Source: Pseudocercospora fijiensis CIRAD86
Lineage: Eukaryota; Ascomycota; Dothideomycetes; Mycosphaerellales; Mycosphaerellaceae
Length of the DNA: 64,000 nt
Reading direction: 5' to 3'
Assembly (NCBI RefSeq): GCF_000340215.1
Contig: NW_006921536.1
Span: 4,033,664-4,097,663, forward strand
A program made the position numbers and the translations under genes. The notes beneath the pieces were generated by a model. That model made no database searches, was not told the DNA's origin, and worked only from the letters and a program-made list of their open reading frames with translations. Shown here one piece after another: positions 1 through 13,454 of the stretch; within the stretch, counting starts at the first letter, position 1, and each line of letters opens with the position of its first letter.

Positions 1-119
1 TCTAGCTAACTCTCCGATATACAATTCGGAATATAGATATTAGTTATATTAAACGTCTCTTGCCGTAGCTCGTAGTAGTATTCTTCGGAGCTAGATAATA
101 TAACTATAGGTACGAGATA

Positions 120-655
120 CTATATCTAATTTAGCTACTTAAGGGCGTAGCTCTATATCTCTATAGCGCGGTTCTAGCCGATAGCGTCGTAAATATAATA
201 GGTAGGCCCGGGAAAGGGATCGCGGTAGACGAATTGCTCGAACTAATTAATATATAGTATAAAAATAATATACGAAATTTTAAGAATTCGACGTATAATA
301 TAGTAGAAACATTTAATCGTGTTTTATAGACTACTTTCGCTATAATATAAGTAAATAATGCTTTCGTAGACGAATTCGGAATCCGGAATACTACTAATTA
401 TTTCTATAAGGATATAACTTACGAAATTAAGGGGCTCTCCGCTTGTCTATTTACTATATACCGTAGCGTAGTCGATCGGTGCCGTAGCGTAGATAATCCT
501 TCTATTATACCTAACCCGTACTAGGCTAGTATTAATAAAATCTATAAGGAAGTATAGGATTATTTTAACGCAAAATATCTACGTAAAGGCGTATTTATAG
601 CCGTAGTACCCGATACGGATTTAGATACTTACGATACGGGACTAGATATAGATTA
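120..655 (+). pseudogene. RIP-degraded fragment of an unrecognised repeat protein
   Basis: An open frame broken only by scattered TAG/TAA codons can be followed from about 120 to a TAA at 653-655, ending in residues TYDTGLDID. Stops sit where CAG or TGG would be expected after CpA-to-TpA change. The fragment is rich in Asn, Ile, Tyr and Val. I do not recognise a domain. It belongs to the oldest repeat layer, into which chromovirus A later inserted, and its upstream part lies outside the window. A function is not assignable. Confidence 0.35.
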
Positions 656-1684
656 AATTACAATATTTGAAAATATCGAAGATATAGTACTAGATATACT
701 AGTCCTACTAATAGTTTAATTAAATAACGTCTATTTTCGGAAGTTTTACGCGAAGTTCTAACATTTAATTCGACTTTAGTAGTTTTTTTTTAAAAAAAAA
801 TAGTAAAATATCTCCGTCGCGTAGCTATATTAATACGTATTAGGTCGAATAATTACGCGTATTAGCTTAAATACTTACCCGGCGAACGGCTCCTTTTAGG
901 GCGTAAGCCCCTCGATTTACTATACTACTATTATACTCCCGAATCCGTACCCTATATCCTAAAACTCGAACGAACTAGAAGGTTAAAACCTTTGCTAAAG
1001 GACGAATATTTATATAAGAGCTACGGAAGTACTTTAGGCTACTACAAATAAGAGAGTAGTAGTAGAATACCTTTTATAATTAGATTTATAGTATCTAATA
1101 GCTCTACTCGGCCTTCGTATCGCATTCTATAATAATAAGAATAATACTAATACTACTCGAGAAACTCTATCTAATCTATCGTACCGATACTAAAAGAACT
1201 AGGGCCTATAAAATATTAGAGAAGAAGTAAAACTATAGAAGCAAAACCCTCTATCTATCGAAGTCCGTAGCGGGTTAGCCCTAGCCTATATCTACTCTAT
1301 ATTCTTGCTATAATACTACTCGCGAGCTACCTTAGAACTAATAGTACGTAAGTAACGGCGCACTTCTACCTTAACCTCTTCGTCGATAACGATATTAGCT
1401 AGTAGGAGTAATAGGTAGAGAGTACGGCTCTTAGATAGACCGTTATAACTAGCGTAGTAGACCGAGCGGCCGTTAGCGTATATCGTACCCTATGCCTGCC
1501 CGCTATTCGTATCGCGCTCCTTATTTAGGCCCTTAAGGAGCTCCTTAAGGATATCGCTAGATCCGAGGTAGAACTTCTCGATATTATTATAGAGTTTATA
1601 TACGTATACGCGCTACTTCTTTTCCTATATCTTTAGATCCTTCTCGGCTAATTTACGTAGCGTTTCTAAGATATTAAAAGTACG
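656..1684 (-). pseudogene. RIP-degraded host repeat, left half, with minus-strand coding trace
   Basis: Between about 1,000 and 1,660 a minus-strand frame with only RIP-type stops reads as a moderately charged protein (for example GSSDILKELLKGLNKER). No family is recognised. The sequence is interrupted at 1,684 by the 5' LTR of chromovirus A. Its other half resumes at 50,004, because the five bases GTACG at 1,680-1,684 recur at 49,999-50,003. The rest of 656-1,000 shows TA-rich degenerate sequence only. Confidence 0.3.
1680..1684. repeat. Target-site duplication GTACG, left of chromovirus A
   Basis: GTACG directly precedes the 5' LTR and recurs at 49,999-50,003 directly after the 3' LTR, 48 kb away. 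Five bases is the usual duplication for Ty3/Gypsy integrase. Confidence 0.85.
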
Positions 1685-1873
1685 TATTAGAGGCTATACG
1701 TAATTAGTATATAGTTAGCTCGAGTAAAGCTAGGGTCTTAGTACCTTAGGTAGGGCTTAGCGCTTAGCGTTAGGCTAACTAGCCTGCCTTCCTCCTTCTC
1801 CTCCTAGATCTCTATCGAATACTATACTAACCTACTACTACCCTATCTACCTGCTAATATAACCCTTCTTATA
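1685..1873 (+). repeat. 5' LTR of chromovirus A
   Basis: The LTR is 189 bp. It begins TATTAGAGG (RIP form of TGTTAGAGG) and ends CCCTTCTTATA (RIP form of ...TTACA). It matches the copy at 49,810-49,998 over its full length with few differences. The following bases TAGTATTCGATC are shared by A, C and D and are the likely primer-binding region; the primer is not identified. Confidence 0.9.
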
Positions 1874-2099
1874 TAGTATTCGATCTACCCTTTAAAGGCA
1901 GTAGCTAGACAGTCCTTATTTTAAGCTTTTAGCGGTATAGCTACGAAAACTATCGATTTAACTATATTACGCCTAAATAACGGGACCTATACGTACTATT
2001 CTACTAAAACAACCGTACCAATTATTAAGCAAGGCCTTCTATACGGCCTATTATACTAAGTCTATTATACTAGGCCGATATCTACTAATTCCGCTATAT

Positions 2100-3460
2100 C
2101 CGTATTATAGGGGCCTATAATATATTATTAGTATTACCTCTTATAATAGCCGGCTTATTACGAAGCAATAACAACCGCGGCGCTTCTAGTAGCGCTAGCA
2201 ATAACAACGCTAGTAGTATAGTGCCCGCTAGAGAGCCTACTAGAGGGCCTACTAAAGAATCTATAGTCGAAGGGGATAACCTATCGTTGCCCGTTAACGA
2301 TATCCTTAATAATATTATTAACGTCGATATAACTAACTAGCCTTTAGCCCCTAGCTAATAGTAAGACTTTAAGAAGCTACTTAGAACAGGCTTACTGCCC
2401 TACGCTAAGAATAATAGCTAAAGGACGACCTCCTCGAACTTCGCCGCCTTTAGGAAGCCCTAACAACCCCTACTAAACTAACAGTAGGACCTTCTTTACT
2501 ACCTATCTAAAAGAAGGATACTAAACTCAAGGACTATACCGTGTTTAACGGCTCTAGTCGCAAGCAATACAATAATTATATACGTAATTGCGAGCTTAAC
2601 TAGCGAAATGCACCGAGGGCTCTTCTCGACGACTATTTACTAGTTCTCTACGCTATATAGTATATTAATAGCGACCTAAAGCGCATATAGGATAACTATT
2701 TCGACTCCCTTAATAACTAGCCTACCGTATAGTAGCAAACCTATAAAACTATTATACTAGATACCCTTAGAAACCTCGTACTAAGGCAATAATATACTTA
2801 GAACTAGTACCTTCGAGCTAAACAAAAGACTAATTAGTCGGCTCGGTTATTTAAGGCCTATTTAAAGACCCTCGAGGATAACCTTCTAGCTAAGACTAAT
2901 TCTATATAGATCTCGGAAATACGCCTAAAGCTTAGGTAGGAGCTTATCCTTAAATTAGACCGTCGCCGTATATTTAAACAAGCTAACCTAATACGTATTT
3001 AATTTATAGTCGAAGTAGAAACAGCTAAACGAGCTGTCTAGCTCTAGTAACGACTAGAATCGAGGATCCGACTAGCTAGTACTAACCGCGGCAACTATAG
3101 TACCTACGGAGGAAACTAAGGTTCCTACTAAAACAACAATACTAATAATAGGAATAGTAATAATAACCGTAGAAGAAGCCGTAGCTAGCGGCTATATAGA
3201 GGAGGCCGTAATAGGGGCCGTAGAAGGGGCTCGTATCCCTATAGTACTAACTGCTCTACTAACAATAATAACGGCTATAGCAGTCTCCTAACCGGATTGA
3301 AATGCTTTAACTATAATAGTACTAGCTATCTACTAGGCTAATGTAACAAACCTAGGGATTAGGCCCGAATCGACCGTACTACCGCTAAGCACCGAAAGTA
3401 CCTCTTAGTAGCTAACGCTACCCCTATAGGCTAACCTTCGAAAAAAGAATAAGCGCCGTA
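2100..3460 (+). pseudogene. Gag remnant of chromovirus A
   Basis: This is the Gag reading frame with many in-frame stops. Near its end, around 3,300-3,350, the CCHC zinc knuckle is recognisable but damaged: KCFNYNSTSY, in which the second Cys and the His have become Tyr, both changes expected from CpA/TpG mutation. Upstream is an Arg/Gly/Asn-rich stretch (about 3,090-3,290) typical of a nucleic-acid-binding Gag tail. Confidence 0.7.
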
Positions 3461-6400
3461 CTAACTGTTAGCCTCGTACGGCGTAAGACGATCGACATTG
3501 TGCTAGCTATTATACGCACTTGTCTTATATAAGACACATATAGCACTAATTATAAAACTAAGGCTACGCTAGATCTAGGAAATTTAGTTAGTGCCTTTAT
3601 TAACTATCGCCTAGCTAAGCAATTAGACCTTTAATAACTAAATAGGGCTAACCTACTAACCCTTACTTAGTTTAATAACGCTCGGCACTCAACCTATAGG
3701 GCCTACTATATTCCTATAGTTCTAAAAGACGACCTTAGTAATAAGCGCTTATTAGACTTTACTACCTACGTAGTAGATATAGACAACCTTCTATCCGATA
3801 TTATTATTAGTAACCCTATTCTTAAGCACTACGCTATAACTATAGACTTAGGCCTCTAATAGTAGCGATTTAGAATCGCTAGGAAGGAGGATATTAAGTA
3901 TATCGACGTTAGCGAGTGCCCTAACGATATTAGGGTCCTATTTATCGGTAACCTAATACCTGCCTTAGTTAATCCGACTACTAATCTTCTCGGTAGAGAT
4001 AATAATAAACCTATACCCCCTAATAGTATAGACCCTAAACAGCTCGCTCGTATACCCTAGCCTATTCGAGAGACCTATATTAATATATTTAAACACTACC
4101 TAGTATCGACGTTGCCTATATTTAAAGAGACGGACTATAAGATCGATATTATATAAGGTAAGGAGGTTCATTTTAGACCGCTCTATAACCTTAGTAAACG
4201 CGAGCTTGCTATACTACGTAAATATCTAGATAAGAACCTAGCTAATAGTCGAATCTAGTATAGTAATAGCCCTACTATTACACTAATCCTATTTGTTCTA
4301 AAGAAGGATAGTACCCTACGCCTATATATTAATTACCGTAGACTTAACGCTATAACTATTAAAGACCGCTATCTACTTCCGCTTATTAATAAGACTCTCG
4401 ACCGCCTTTCTAGCGCCTGTTTCTATACTACGTTAGAGATTAAGGATACGTACTATCGTATCTGTATTCGTGAGGGCGATAAATGGAAAACAGCCTTCTA
4501 TACCCGTTATAGCTATTTTAAGTACTTAGTTATCCTCTTTAGGCTAGCTAACGCCCCTACGACATTCTAGTCCTATATTAATCGGGCCCTATCCGGCCTA
4601 TTAGACTATCTCTATATAGTTTACCTAGATAACATCCTAGTTTATATGTATTTACCTAACATTGTAGAGTACTAGGCTATAGTACGTAAGGTACTCGACC
4701 GCCTAAGAACCTATAGCTTGTATTATAAGCCTTCTAAATGCACCTTCGCTACTAAGGAGGTGTTATTCCTTAGCTTCCTTGTTTCAACTAATAATATTAA
4801 AGCTAATCCTAATCGGATTAAAACAATTACTAAATAGCTAACCCCTACTAGTATTAAAGAGATCTAATTATTCCTCGGTTTTGCTAACTTCTACCGCCGC
4901 TTTATTAAGGGCTATTCGAGGCATATAATACTACTAACTAAGCTTACTAAGACTAAGGCAAACCCTTCTAGAGAGTTCAAATAGACTAACAAAACACAAG
5001 CCGCTTTTAACGGTCTAAAGCAACGCTTTACTAAAGTCCCCTTACTATACTATTTCGTACTAAGCAAGCAGATCCGTATTAAGACTAACGCTTTACAGTT
5101 CGCTATATCGGCTATTATATTATAGCAATTAGATAATAACAATTACTAGCATCCGATTACCTTCTTTTTACGAAAGATAATCGATATAGAACGTCGATAC
5201 GAGACCTGCGAGTAAGAGCTCCTAGCAATCGTAGAAGCCTTTAAGTATTAGCGCTACTATCTCGACAGTGCTTAGTATATAATTTAGGTCTATATAGACT
5301 ATAACAACCTACGTAGTATTACTAAGGTTATAAGGGTTGTGGGTCGATAGGCTAGATAGGCCGTCTACCTCGCCGGGTTCGATTTTAATATATTATATCG
5401 GCTAGGCGTAAGCAACCCTACTAATAGCCTATCGAGGCGACCTAATTATAATAGCGAGACTTAGTATATTAATTTATTGTTTCTAACCCTATAGTATAAG
5501 ATTGCTATAGCCTGTATTGTTAATAAGTAAGCATAGGATAAGCGGACTTCCGGACCCCGCGGCGGCAACAAATACTATAGCGGAGTTATCGTTCTTCTAG
5601 TACGTATTAGAAAGGACGTAGATCGCTCGAGCTATAACGACTCGATTAAAGATATTGCTATCTATAGCGACAGCACTATAGAAGAGGTTGCAGTAGTTCT
5701 AGCTACTAGTACTATTAGATATATATAATACGTACCTCGTTTAATAGCGAGGGTACTATTAAATAACCTTACAATTAGGGATGGTTAATCGTTTATAGAT
5801 AAGCTATTACGGGCTTAGTAGAGGGACGCCTTTGCTATTAAACGTATTAATAGGCTTATAAGTAGGCGAACGACTCGATCTAGTAAGAGTAATAATTAGT
5901 CGATCGACGATAAAGGTTACTTAAAGTTTAAGGGCAGATACTATATCCCCGCTAAACAATCGATTAGATAAGAGCTTTTAAAGCGATACTATAATAGTAA
6001 GCTTGCTAGTTACTATAGTATAGAGAGGTCGTACGAGCTACTATCGCGTATATACTACTAGCCGAATAGTAAACGATATATAAAAGAATACGTATAGACC
6101 TACGTAGTATGCTAGCGTATTAAAGCACTAAAGCACTTACTATTTAGCGAGTTGTCTTTACTTCCTGTTCCTAGGAAGCTATTCGCAGAGCTTATAATAG
6201 ATTTTATTATAGGCCTTCCTCCTACTAAGCGTAGGGGTAGCAAGGATATATATAATACTATCCTTATTATAGAAGATCGATTTACTAAAGGCGCTCGATA
6301 TATCCCGGCGCGGAAAGATTAGACTGCTATTAATATAGTAGAGGCGCTATAGAATAATATCTTCTATACCTATTAGGGGACCCCTAAGGGGATAGTATCT

Positions 6401-7327
6401 AATCGTAGGTCGATACTAATATCGCACTATTAGAGCGAAATATACCTATAGCTAAGACTAAAGCATCGGCTATTAATAGCCTTCTATCTATAGACTAACG
6501 GTTAAATAGAGAGGCAGAATGCTACTCTATAGTAGTACCTACGTAGCTATATTAATAAGAACCCTAAAGACTAGGTTAACCTCCTATAGCCTATAGAATT
6601 CGTATATAATAATAGTGTATACTTATTAACTAAGGTTTTACTATACATAGCTATAATAGGCTAAAATGCTGCTTTACTATAAGACCTGCTAATGCTCGAG
6701 GCCGAGTATAAGGAAAGGGAAGCGCGTTAAGTACTAGAAACACTAGCGGCAATAGAGCGCGTCTAGAAGTTACGAGAAATCTACGCTAAGATAGCTAAGA
6801 AGCTAACAAAGGCTTAAGAGTACTAAAAGACCTACTACGATAAGCGCTATATACTAATAACCTTTAAACAAGGCGATATAGTTATACTTAGCACGAAGAA
6901 CCTCCGTATCTACAAACACCTATTACCTAATAGTAAAACAAGGCCTAAGCTCGCACTAAGATATATTAGCCTATTCCGCATTCGAGAGGCTAAGGGCATA
7001 TAGGCCTATTAGTTATAGCTTCCTCCTTATTATACTATCTATAACACCTTCTGCGTATCCCTCTCTAAACTATACTATTAGCGCGAAGGCGATAAAGCGC
7101 CTACTAAGTTAGAAGAAGTCTTAGCCGATAGTAAAGAGCTATAGACTATAGAGCGTATACTAAAGTATCGGACTAGACAAGGCAAGAAGGAGTACCTATT
7201 AAGATAGCAAGGCTATTTACCTAAATAGGACTCGCAGGAGGCTAAAGACTCTTTTAAGGATATAGCTAAGTTGTTAGACGAGTATTAGACTAGTATAAAG
7301 AACAAGAAGAAGGCTAAGGGCCTATAA
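3460..7327 (+). pseudogene. Pol remnant of chromovirus A (protease-like, RT, RNase H, integrase, chromodomain)
   Basis: The polyprotein frame can be followed to the TAA at 7,325-7,327, interrupted by many TAG/TAA codons. The RT fingers and palm lie at about 4,070-4,700. The catalytic YLDD box reads YLDN at 4,622-4,633, so the second metal-binding Asp is gone. An RNase H region follows at about 4,980-5,480. The integrase core start (TIDFIIGLPPTK) lies near 6,190-6,230. A chromodomain trace (KKEYLLR.QGY) lies at about 7,170-7,215. Elements C and D have the same layout. Confidence 0.75.
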
Positions 7328-7880
7328 TATCGCCTAGGAATAATACTACCCCCGGGGTACTATTAAGCTAACTAATTAGAGGCAAGCAATTGTTAGCAAG
7401 GGATAATAAGACTATACTACTATAGTAAATGCGCACCGAGTATTAATAAGCGCACTATAACGCGTTAACTATTCGCTACTCTTTTAAAGAATCCTCCTCT
7501 CTACCGGTATACCCTATAAGCCCTTCTTTTAATACCTAAATCGAGGCCTTAGGGCCTATACGGTCGGCGGAGGCGGCGCGCGCATAGGCGAATAGTAGTA
7601 GCAATAATAATAATAGTACCGTAGTACGAGTTAGCGGTGTACCGAAAGGCGGCGCGGCTATATTAGTAACGGTGTTACTAAGTATATTATTAGTCGAAGA
7701 AGGAAATCGGAAGCAAGGTAAAGTTAGCGCTAAGATAGCTAGTACCGCTATTACTAACATTACCTGCTATTATTACTATACCTACGAAGACAACCTTACC
7801 TATACTACGGCCTAAGGCTATAGCACGCTATACTAACTAGGTTAAAAAGGTTAAGCTATTCGAAGTGCTTAGGGACTAAA
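7328..7880 (+). other. 3' noncoding region of chromovirus A, first segment
   Basis: TA-rich sequence after pol, matching the corresponding part of D (40,861-41,390) and C (reverse, about 42,400-42,980). It ends at the 10-bp duplication AGGGACTAAA (7,871-7,880), where unit 1 starts. No gene is supported; the small open frame here is a low-complexity antisense frame. Confidence 0.6.
7871..7880. repeat. Target-site duplication of unit 1 (left copy)
   Basis: AGGGACTAAA is repeated at 33,850-33,859, immediately after the right end of unit 1. A T precedes both copies, so the length is 10 or 11 bp. Confidence 0.75.
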
Positions 7881-8456
7881 CTACCTCCTTCTTAGGCTCT
7901 TCTTATAGACTTTATCCTACCTTCTGCCTTCTGCCTTCTACCTTCTGCCTTCCTTTGCCTAACCTACGTACAATTAGCGTCGATCGGTTCTCGGCTCTTC
8001 TATATATAGTCTAGTATATAGGAGAAGTCTTCGTAGAAGAGCCTAAGGACAAATGTCGCAAAGCTGCAGTATTAACCTTATATATATACAAAACAGGTAA
8101 AATAGCATAACAACTATACATTTTGAGTAAAAGTTATATTAGAATCGCACCTAGGTATTAATATAATGAAAATTACTGTCTATATAATAATCTGTATATT
8201 TCTAAAGATATAGGAATGAAAATTACAAAACACTACTTTAAGATAAACGCTATACGAATAGCGTCCGGATTGCTTCTGCTACGATACAACTACTAGCGTT
8301 TGCTACAAACGGAAATACGGGCGGACCCTTAGAATTGGCCGCTCTCTAACCTCTAAGTGTTTGCTAGGCGTAAATGTATCGCGTTATTAAGTCCTAAGGC
8401 CGATCGGGTAAATTAGGCTAAAACGCGGCTATTCTAGGCCTATACGCTTTACTAAG
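7881..8456. repeat. Left end (L) of unit 1
   Basis: About 575 bp, matching the left end of unit 2 (20,534 to about 21,200) in the same orientation. It contains a CTTCTGC/CTTCTAC pyrimidine microsatellite (about 7,918-7,965) and the motif CTAAGGACAAATGT (8,043-8,056), which recurs in reverse near the right ends. The terminal sequence may form part of a degenerate inverted repeat. Confidence 0.65.
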
Positions 8457-8658
8457 CACGCGCAACTTAGCGCACACTTATCTAACATCTCCGTTACTAC
8501 TTCTAACATCCTATATACCTAAAACACCTACTAAATATATACCGCTCGACCTACGCGATACGGCGCTAAATAAAGCGCCTACTATCGCGCTTCGTACTAG
8601 TCTATTAGATAAGGATACCGTATATGCTGTCGCATCTAAACCTCGAGATATCTCTAAT

Positions 8659-9126
8659 ATATCCGATATTAATATACTAGACTCCGACCTACTAGACGCG
8701 CCGTCTAGTCTACCTCCGGTGGCGCCTAGCGCAAACCTAAATAAGCTATCTAGGCCCTTATCTAAATTAAACCTAGACTCCGAGGCCGATACTGCTATAT
8801 AGGCTGCGCTTAATATAGACTAGTAACACATCGAGGTAGAGCGCCGGATAGCTAAAGAGGAAGCTAAAGAGGAAGCTAAAGAGACATTATTATAGGCAGT
8901 CGACGACGAAAACATATACGAGCCGGAGGCGTATAAGTAGAGCGATAATCTTAGCGATAATAATATTATACTAGAAGAGGCGGAAGAGGCTTCTATTAAA
9001 GAAGACGAGGCTATCGATCTATTTAGCGATATCGAGGAGGATAATCGTAATAAACTCGCGGATAAGGAAAATGCGGAAAATGCTAGCGCAGCTATAGCAC
9101 TACGCCGCTAGACTCGATAGCAGACT

Positions 9127-9158
<32 letters not shown>

Positions 9159-12100
9159 TACTAGCCCTTAGCGACGTATTTAACAGAATAGGACTACTCG
9201 AGGCACTTAACGCGTTTGTAGTTAGCGTCGTACCCGCGAGTAGAAGTACGTTAATATCTTCGGAGAGATAAAGCGTACTAGGCTCCCGCCTAAGTAGTAG
9301 ATAATAATCTTTAATAGTTATAGCGAGAAGCTAAATAGGACTTATCGCAACTATATCCGCTAGTCTATAGCTGCCCTTAAATATAAGTATATCGTCTTAG
9401 CTCGAGTTATTTGTAACGAACTTAAGAAGCTTATTAGTAAGCTATTCTTTAACTAGTACAAACCGGAAGATTCGATAAAGGAGGTTAACCTATAGGAGAT
9501 ATATAGTATTATCGAAGACACTATACTAACCTAGGTAGATCTTCTACGTAAGCTGCTTCCGAATAAGAAGATCCTACTCGATAAGACTACGAACGAGTCG
9601 CCTTCGTATAAGCAGGACCGCCTCCGTAAGCGTATTATAGTAATAATATAGATAGCTGTTCGCTCGATCTCCTTAAAGAAGGCTTCTATATTCGGCAAGC
9701 AATTCGGCCTATACCTAGTTACTAGTAGTGTGCTATACTATATAATTAGTGTTATTAACAATATAGGCCTATCTAGTGCCGCTCGCACGATTTAGGTACT
9801 AATGCGGAAGACAGAGGCAGTTTAGGACTAGCGTATAATCGTAATAGCTCGAGACAAGCGGAGTTTCTCGGTATACGATAACCTAGTTAAGTAGAAGAAT
9901 CGCAAGGGCGTCTAGAAGTAGGGTAACCGTACGGAGATACTAAATATAACTACCTCCTATATCGGTATTAACGAGCGTATTCTAGTAGAAGGTTTAACTA
10001 AGGATATAATTAATTTAAACTCGGAGCTTAGCTATAAATATATCCTAGGAAATCTTGCCGAGGACGCGAAGTATAGAACCCGTAAGTACCTCTCGTTATA
10101 CTATATCGACTAGGCATTAGGTATCGTATTTAGACTAGAGCTAAAGGGTATGTTCGAGGGTTACGATTTCGAGATACGATATTAGTCGACTATTACGGAG
10201 AGTCTCGATATAGCACTCGGAATTAGTACTAAGCATCTCCGTCCGGGCACTAAAACCGAACGCTTTATATAGCTAATAATCGATATTATAGACCCGGAAG
10301 AAGCTACTAATCTCGTCCCGATAAAGCTATCGATAAACGATAAGGTATCGATTACTAGATCTAAGGAGGTTCTAAAGGATATCTTCCTCGATAATATATA
10401 GCTAGATAAGGATAAGGACTTCGGATATTAGCTATAACCTAGTAACTCTACTAAATAGATTGCCGCGCGCGATAAGAAGAGTTAGCTATATCTAATCGTC
10501 GGAGACTAGATAACTTGTGCCCGTTTTAATAGCTATTAAGCGGAAGGCGTCGAGTCGGAGCGCCCGTATAATCGATACGACTAGGGCGTAATCGTGCCTA
10601 GCTAGCTATATGTCTATATAAACAAAGCGTACGGCATCGTTAAGACCCACTTCGATAAGAATTCCGATAAAGTATAGCTTACCTATTCCTTAGTCGGCGA
10701 TGCCTTGTTCTATACGATAAAAGGTATTAGTAAAGAGAACCCTAAATACTTCCTTGTCTTAAACCTACTATATCGTATATTCCGTAGCCGTATCACTGCC
10801 TGCTTCTAGTATAAGATAGACTCGCAGGGTTTTTTAGACTATTCTAATAAGTCGAAGAGCCGGATCGAGGTACTAAAGGTCGCTATCTCTAATCTCGAGC
10901 TAGAGTAGTATCTATAAATAGTCGAGAACATCTAGACTAAGGCGTTTACTAAGGAGGCATAGCAGAATAAGTATATTAGTAAGGATAAGGTCCTTATCTA
11001 GGATACTAATTATACTACTATATGCCGCTTGCTTATATAAATCGAGGAGCTAATAATAATACGTACCGCTATCCGGAAAATAGATATCGGTTACTTAAAG
11101 CGTATAGTAGACTACCTTATCGTTCTATTCCTTAGAACTAACTAGACTAACTACGCGAAGTATATACTAGAATTCCGCTAGTTACTCGAATAAGATTAGC
11201 CGTTACGTCGAGCATTAATAGCTATCTCTATCGTAAATCCCTCGGGTAAGGAAGGCAAAGGTATCGCTATAGATAAGGAAATCGAGCTTATTAACAACGA
11301 CCTAACTCTAGACCTAAACTACTTTAGTAACTCGACCTATAATATAGCCGCTATCGCTCGTAAGAAGGCCGGTAATCGCCGCGCAGCTCGAGTATTAAAG
11401 AAGATATTTATATCCGCGATCGGTATCGAAGGTACTAATTACTATACTAATAAGAACGCCGTAACCGATATACTAAGTATAGCCGATAAGCTGTTCCGAG
11501 ATAGCCTTACAGAGCGACAGCTAGTTAGTAAGGATTCTTCCGAGGATAATCGTACCCTATCGGACGATATTTAGTAGATTAGTATTAGTAAGCTAGTACT
11601 AGCAATTAAGGCATTAAATAAAGCTTATAGCGCTCGTTCTCGGTGTATAACTATAAGCACGAACGAGGCAGGCAATAATAGCGTCGATAGTATTAATAGT
11701 GCCGATGCTTATAGCTACGGACTTAACGGATATAGCGGAGATCGTAGTCTACTCGGTACTAGGGCTATTAATAAGGCAGATAAGCTATACATAGATGCTA
11801 ATAGCTTTGCTTAGTTAGGCGACGGTCTACTACCGGTAGGATATATCTAGGGATTAGACGTAGACGATAGTAGCAGTAGTAGTAGTAGCAATCTCGGCTT
11901 CTATACTATAGCTAGCGGTATGCTATACGGCGCAGCACTCGCAGACCTAGACATACTATAGTCTAACGATGCTAATCGTAACCTAGTTTACGATGCTAGT
12001 CGTACTAGCACTAGTAGAGCTAGTAGAACTAGTAGAACTAGTAGAACTAGTAGAACTAGTAGAACTAGTAGAACTAGTAGAACTAGTAGTAGAATAGACG

Positions 12101-12262
12101 ATAGCGACGACCTAACACTTATACATAGTGCTATCTAAGAGACCGCTGCTACTGCTAGCTACTTCGATTATGCTAAGTATTAGGATCTAGACTAAGATAA
12201 TAATAAGGCTGTTGCAATAGCTATAGCTATAGACTAGGGTGTTGTAGCGATTAAGGATTAAA
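8659..12262 (+). pseudogene. DUF6589-like protein, unit 1 copy
   Basis: A frame of about 1,200 codons reads through, with many TAG stops replacing Gln/Trp. The start codon itself is mutated: ATATCC here against ATGTCC in the unit 2 copy (start at 31,974). The N-terminal third is acidic (about 8,660-9,100) with an Ala run near 9,130. The diagnostic stretch is at about 10,495-10,690: LIVGD.ITCARFNSY, then RYD.GVIVPS and a KTHFDK segment. This resembles the GDQLT...RFDWIVP...H core of the DUF6589 family. The function of that family is unknown to me. It converges with the helicase of the same unit. The DUF6589 assignment is by eye. Confidence 0.55.
12012..12088. repeat. 9-bp minisatellite (AGTAGAACT) in the DUF6589-like gene
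   Basis: About eight tandem copies of AGTAGAACT. The inverted counterpart in unit 2 lies at about 28,550-28,640. The repeat lies inside the frame near its C-terminus and would encode a Ser/Arg/Thr-rich repeat. Confidence 0.7.
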
Positions 12263-12539
12263 TTAAAATAGCTTTTGTATTCGGCACATTCGGTGTCTAG
12301 GTATATAGCAATCTAATCTAATATATTTATTATTTAGCTCTCGTTAATAGCTTCTATTTACTAGCATAGCTTCCAGTTACTAGCCTAGCTTCTAGTTACT
12401 AGCCTAGTGTGTAGCCTTAGGCACTAAACTAGTAGCGGGCGGCTATTACGTTAAAAGTGCGGTTAGCGGCGAAGTAGTAGCGGTAGACTAGAGTATGTAC
12501 CTCGTCGGGGATGCTTGTAAATTCGAAGAGTTTAGCTAG

Positions 12540-12995
12540 GCGTACGATAATAGCTTAATAGCTAGCTAGGCTAGGCGTACGATAATAGCTTGATAGCTAG
12601 CTAGGCTAGGCGTACAATAATAGCTTAATAGCTAGCTAGGCTAGGCGTACGATAATGGCTTAATAGCTAGCTAGGCTAGGCGTACGATAATAGCTTGCGC
12701 GCCTAGCGGCGAAGTAGTAGCGGTAAACTAGAGTGCGTGCCTAGTAAACTAGAGTGCGTACGTGCCTAGTAAACTAGAGTGCGTGCGTGCCTATAGTAAA
12801 CTAGAGTGCGTGCCTATAGTAAACTAGAGTGCGTGCGTGCCTATAGTAAACTAGAGTGCGTACGTGCCTATAGTAAACTAGAGTGCGTGCGTGCCTGTAG
12901 TAAACTAGAGTGCGTACGTACCTATAGTAAACTAGAGTGCGTGCCTAGTAAACTAGAGTGCGTGCCTAGTAGCGAAGTAGTAGCGGTAGACTAGA
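12540..12995. repeat. Two minisatellites in the core of unit 1
   Basis: At about 12,540-12,700 there are four to five copies of a 50-55-bp unit built on GGCGTACGATAATAGC. At about 12,730-12,970 there are about nine copies of a 19-27-bp unit built on AGTAAACTAGAGTGCGTGCC. Reverse-oriented, shorter versions occur in unit 2 around 27,940-28,200. The open frame across the second array is only the repeat read in one phase. Confidence 0.75.
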
Positions 12996-13423
12996 GTGCG
13001 TGCCTCGTCGTAGTGCTTATAAAGTCGAAGGGTTTAGCTAGGCGTATAATAATAGCTTAATAGCTAGCTAGGCTAGGCTAGGCATACGATAATAGCTTAA
13101 TAACTAGCGTTACTCTAACTAGGGGCAGTCGGAGTCTTAGTTAGAGTAGAGGTCTCTACTATTAGCTTCGCTATAGACTTAGTTCCTATATAAATTTAGA
13201 GCGCCTAATGCTAAAGGAGGCCTCCGGTAATTTCGATAACTGCTAGCAATTCTAGCCTTAGGCATTCAACTAGCAGCAGTCGGCGGCTATTGCGTTGCGT
13301 TAAAAGTGCGATAATATATAGCCGTTATTATTGCCTTGCTATTATAGCTAAATAGCGCAATCCTATTAGTAGAGGCAAACCTTACCTACGATGCGCTAAT
13401 ATAGACCTACGCTTCCTAGTTTA

Positions 13424-13424
<1 letters not shown>

Positions 13425-13454
<30 letters not shown>

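Noticed and set aside
12806..12994. 62-residue frame with repeated YSKLECVRA units
   Set aside because: It is a minisatellite read in one phase inside a RIPped noncoding core.
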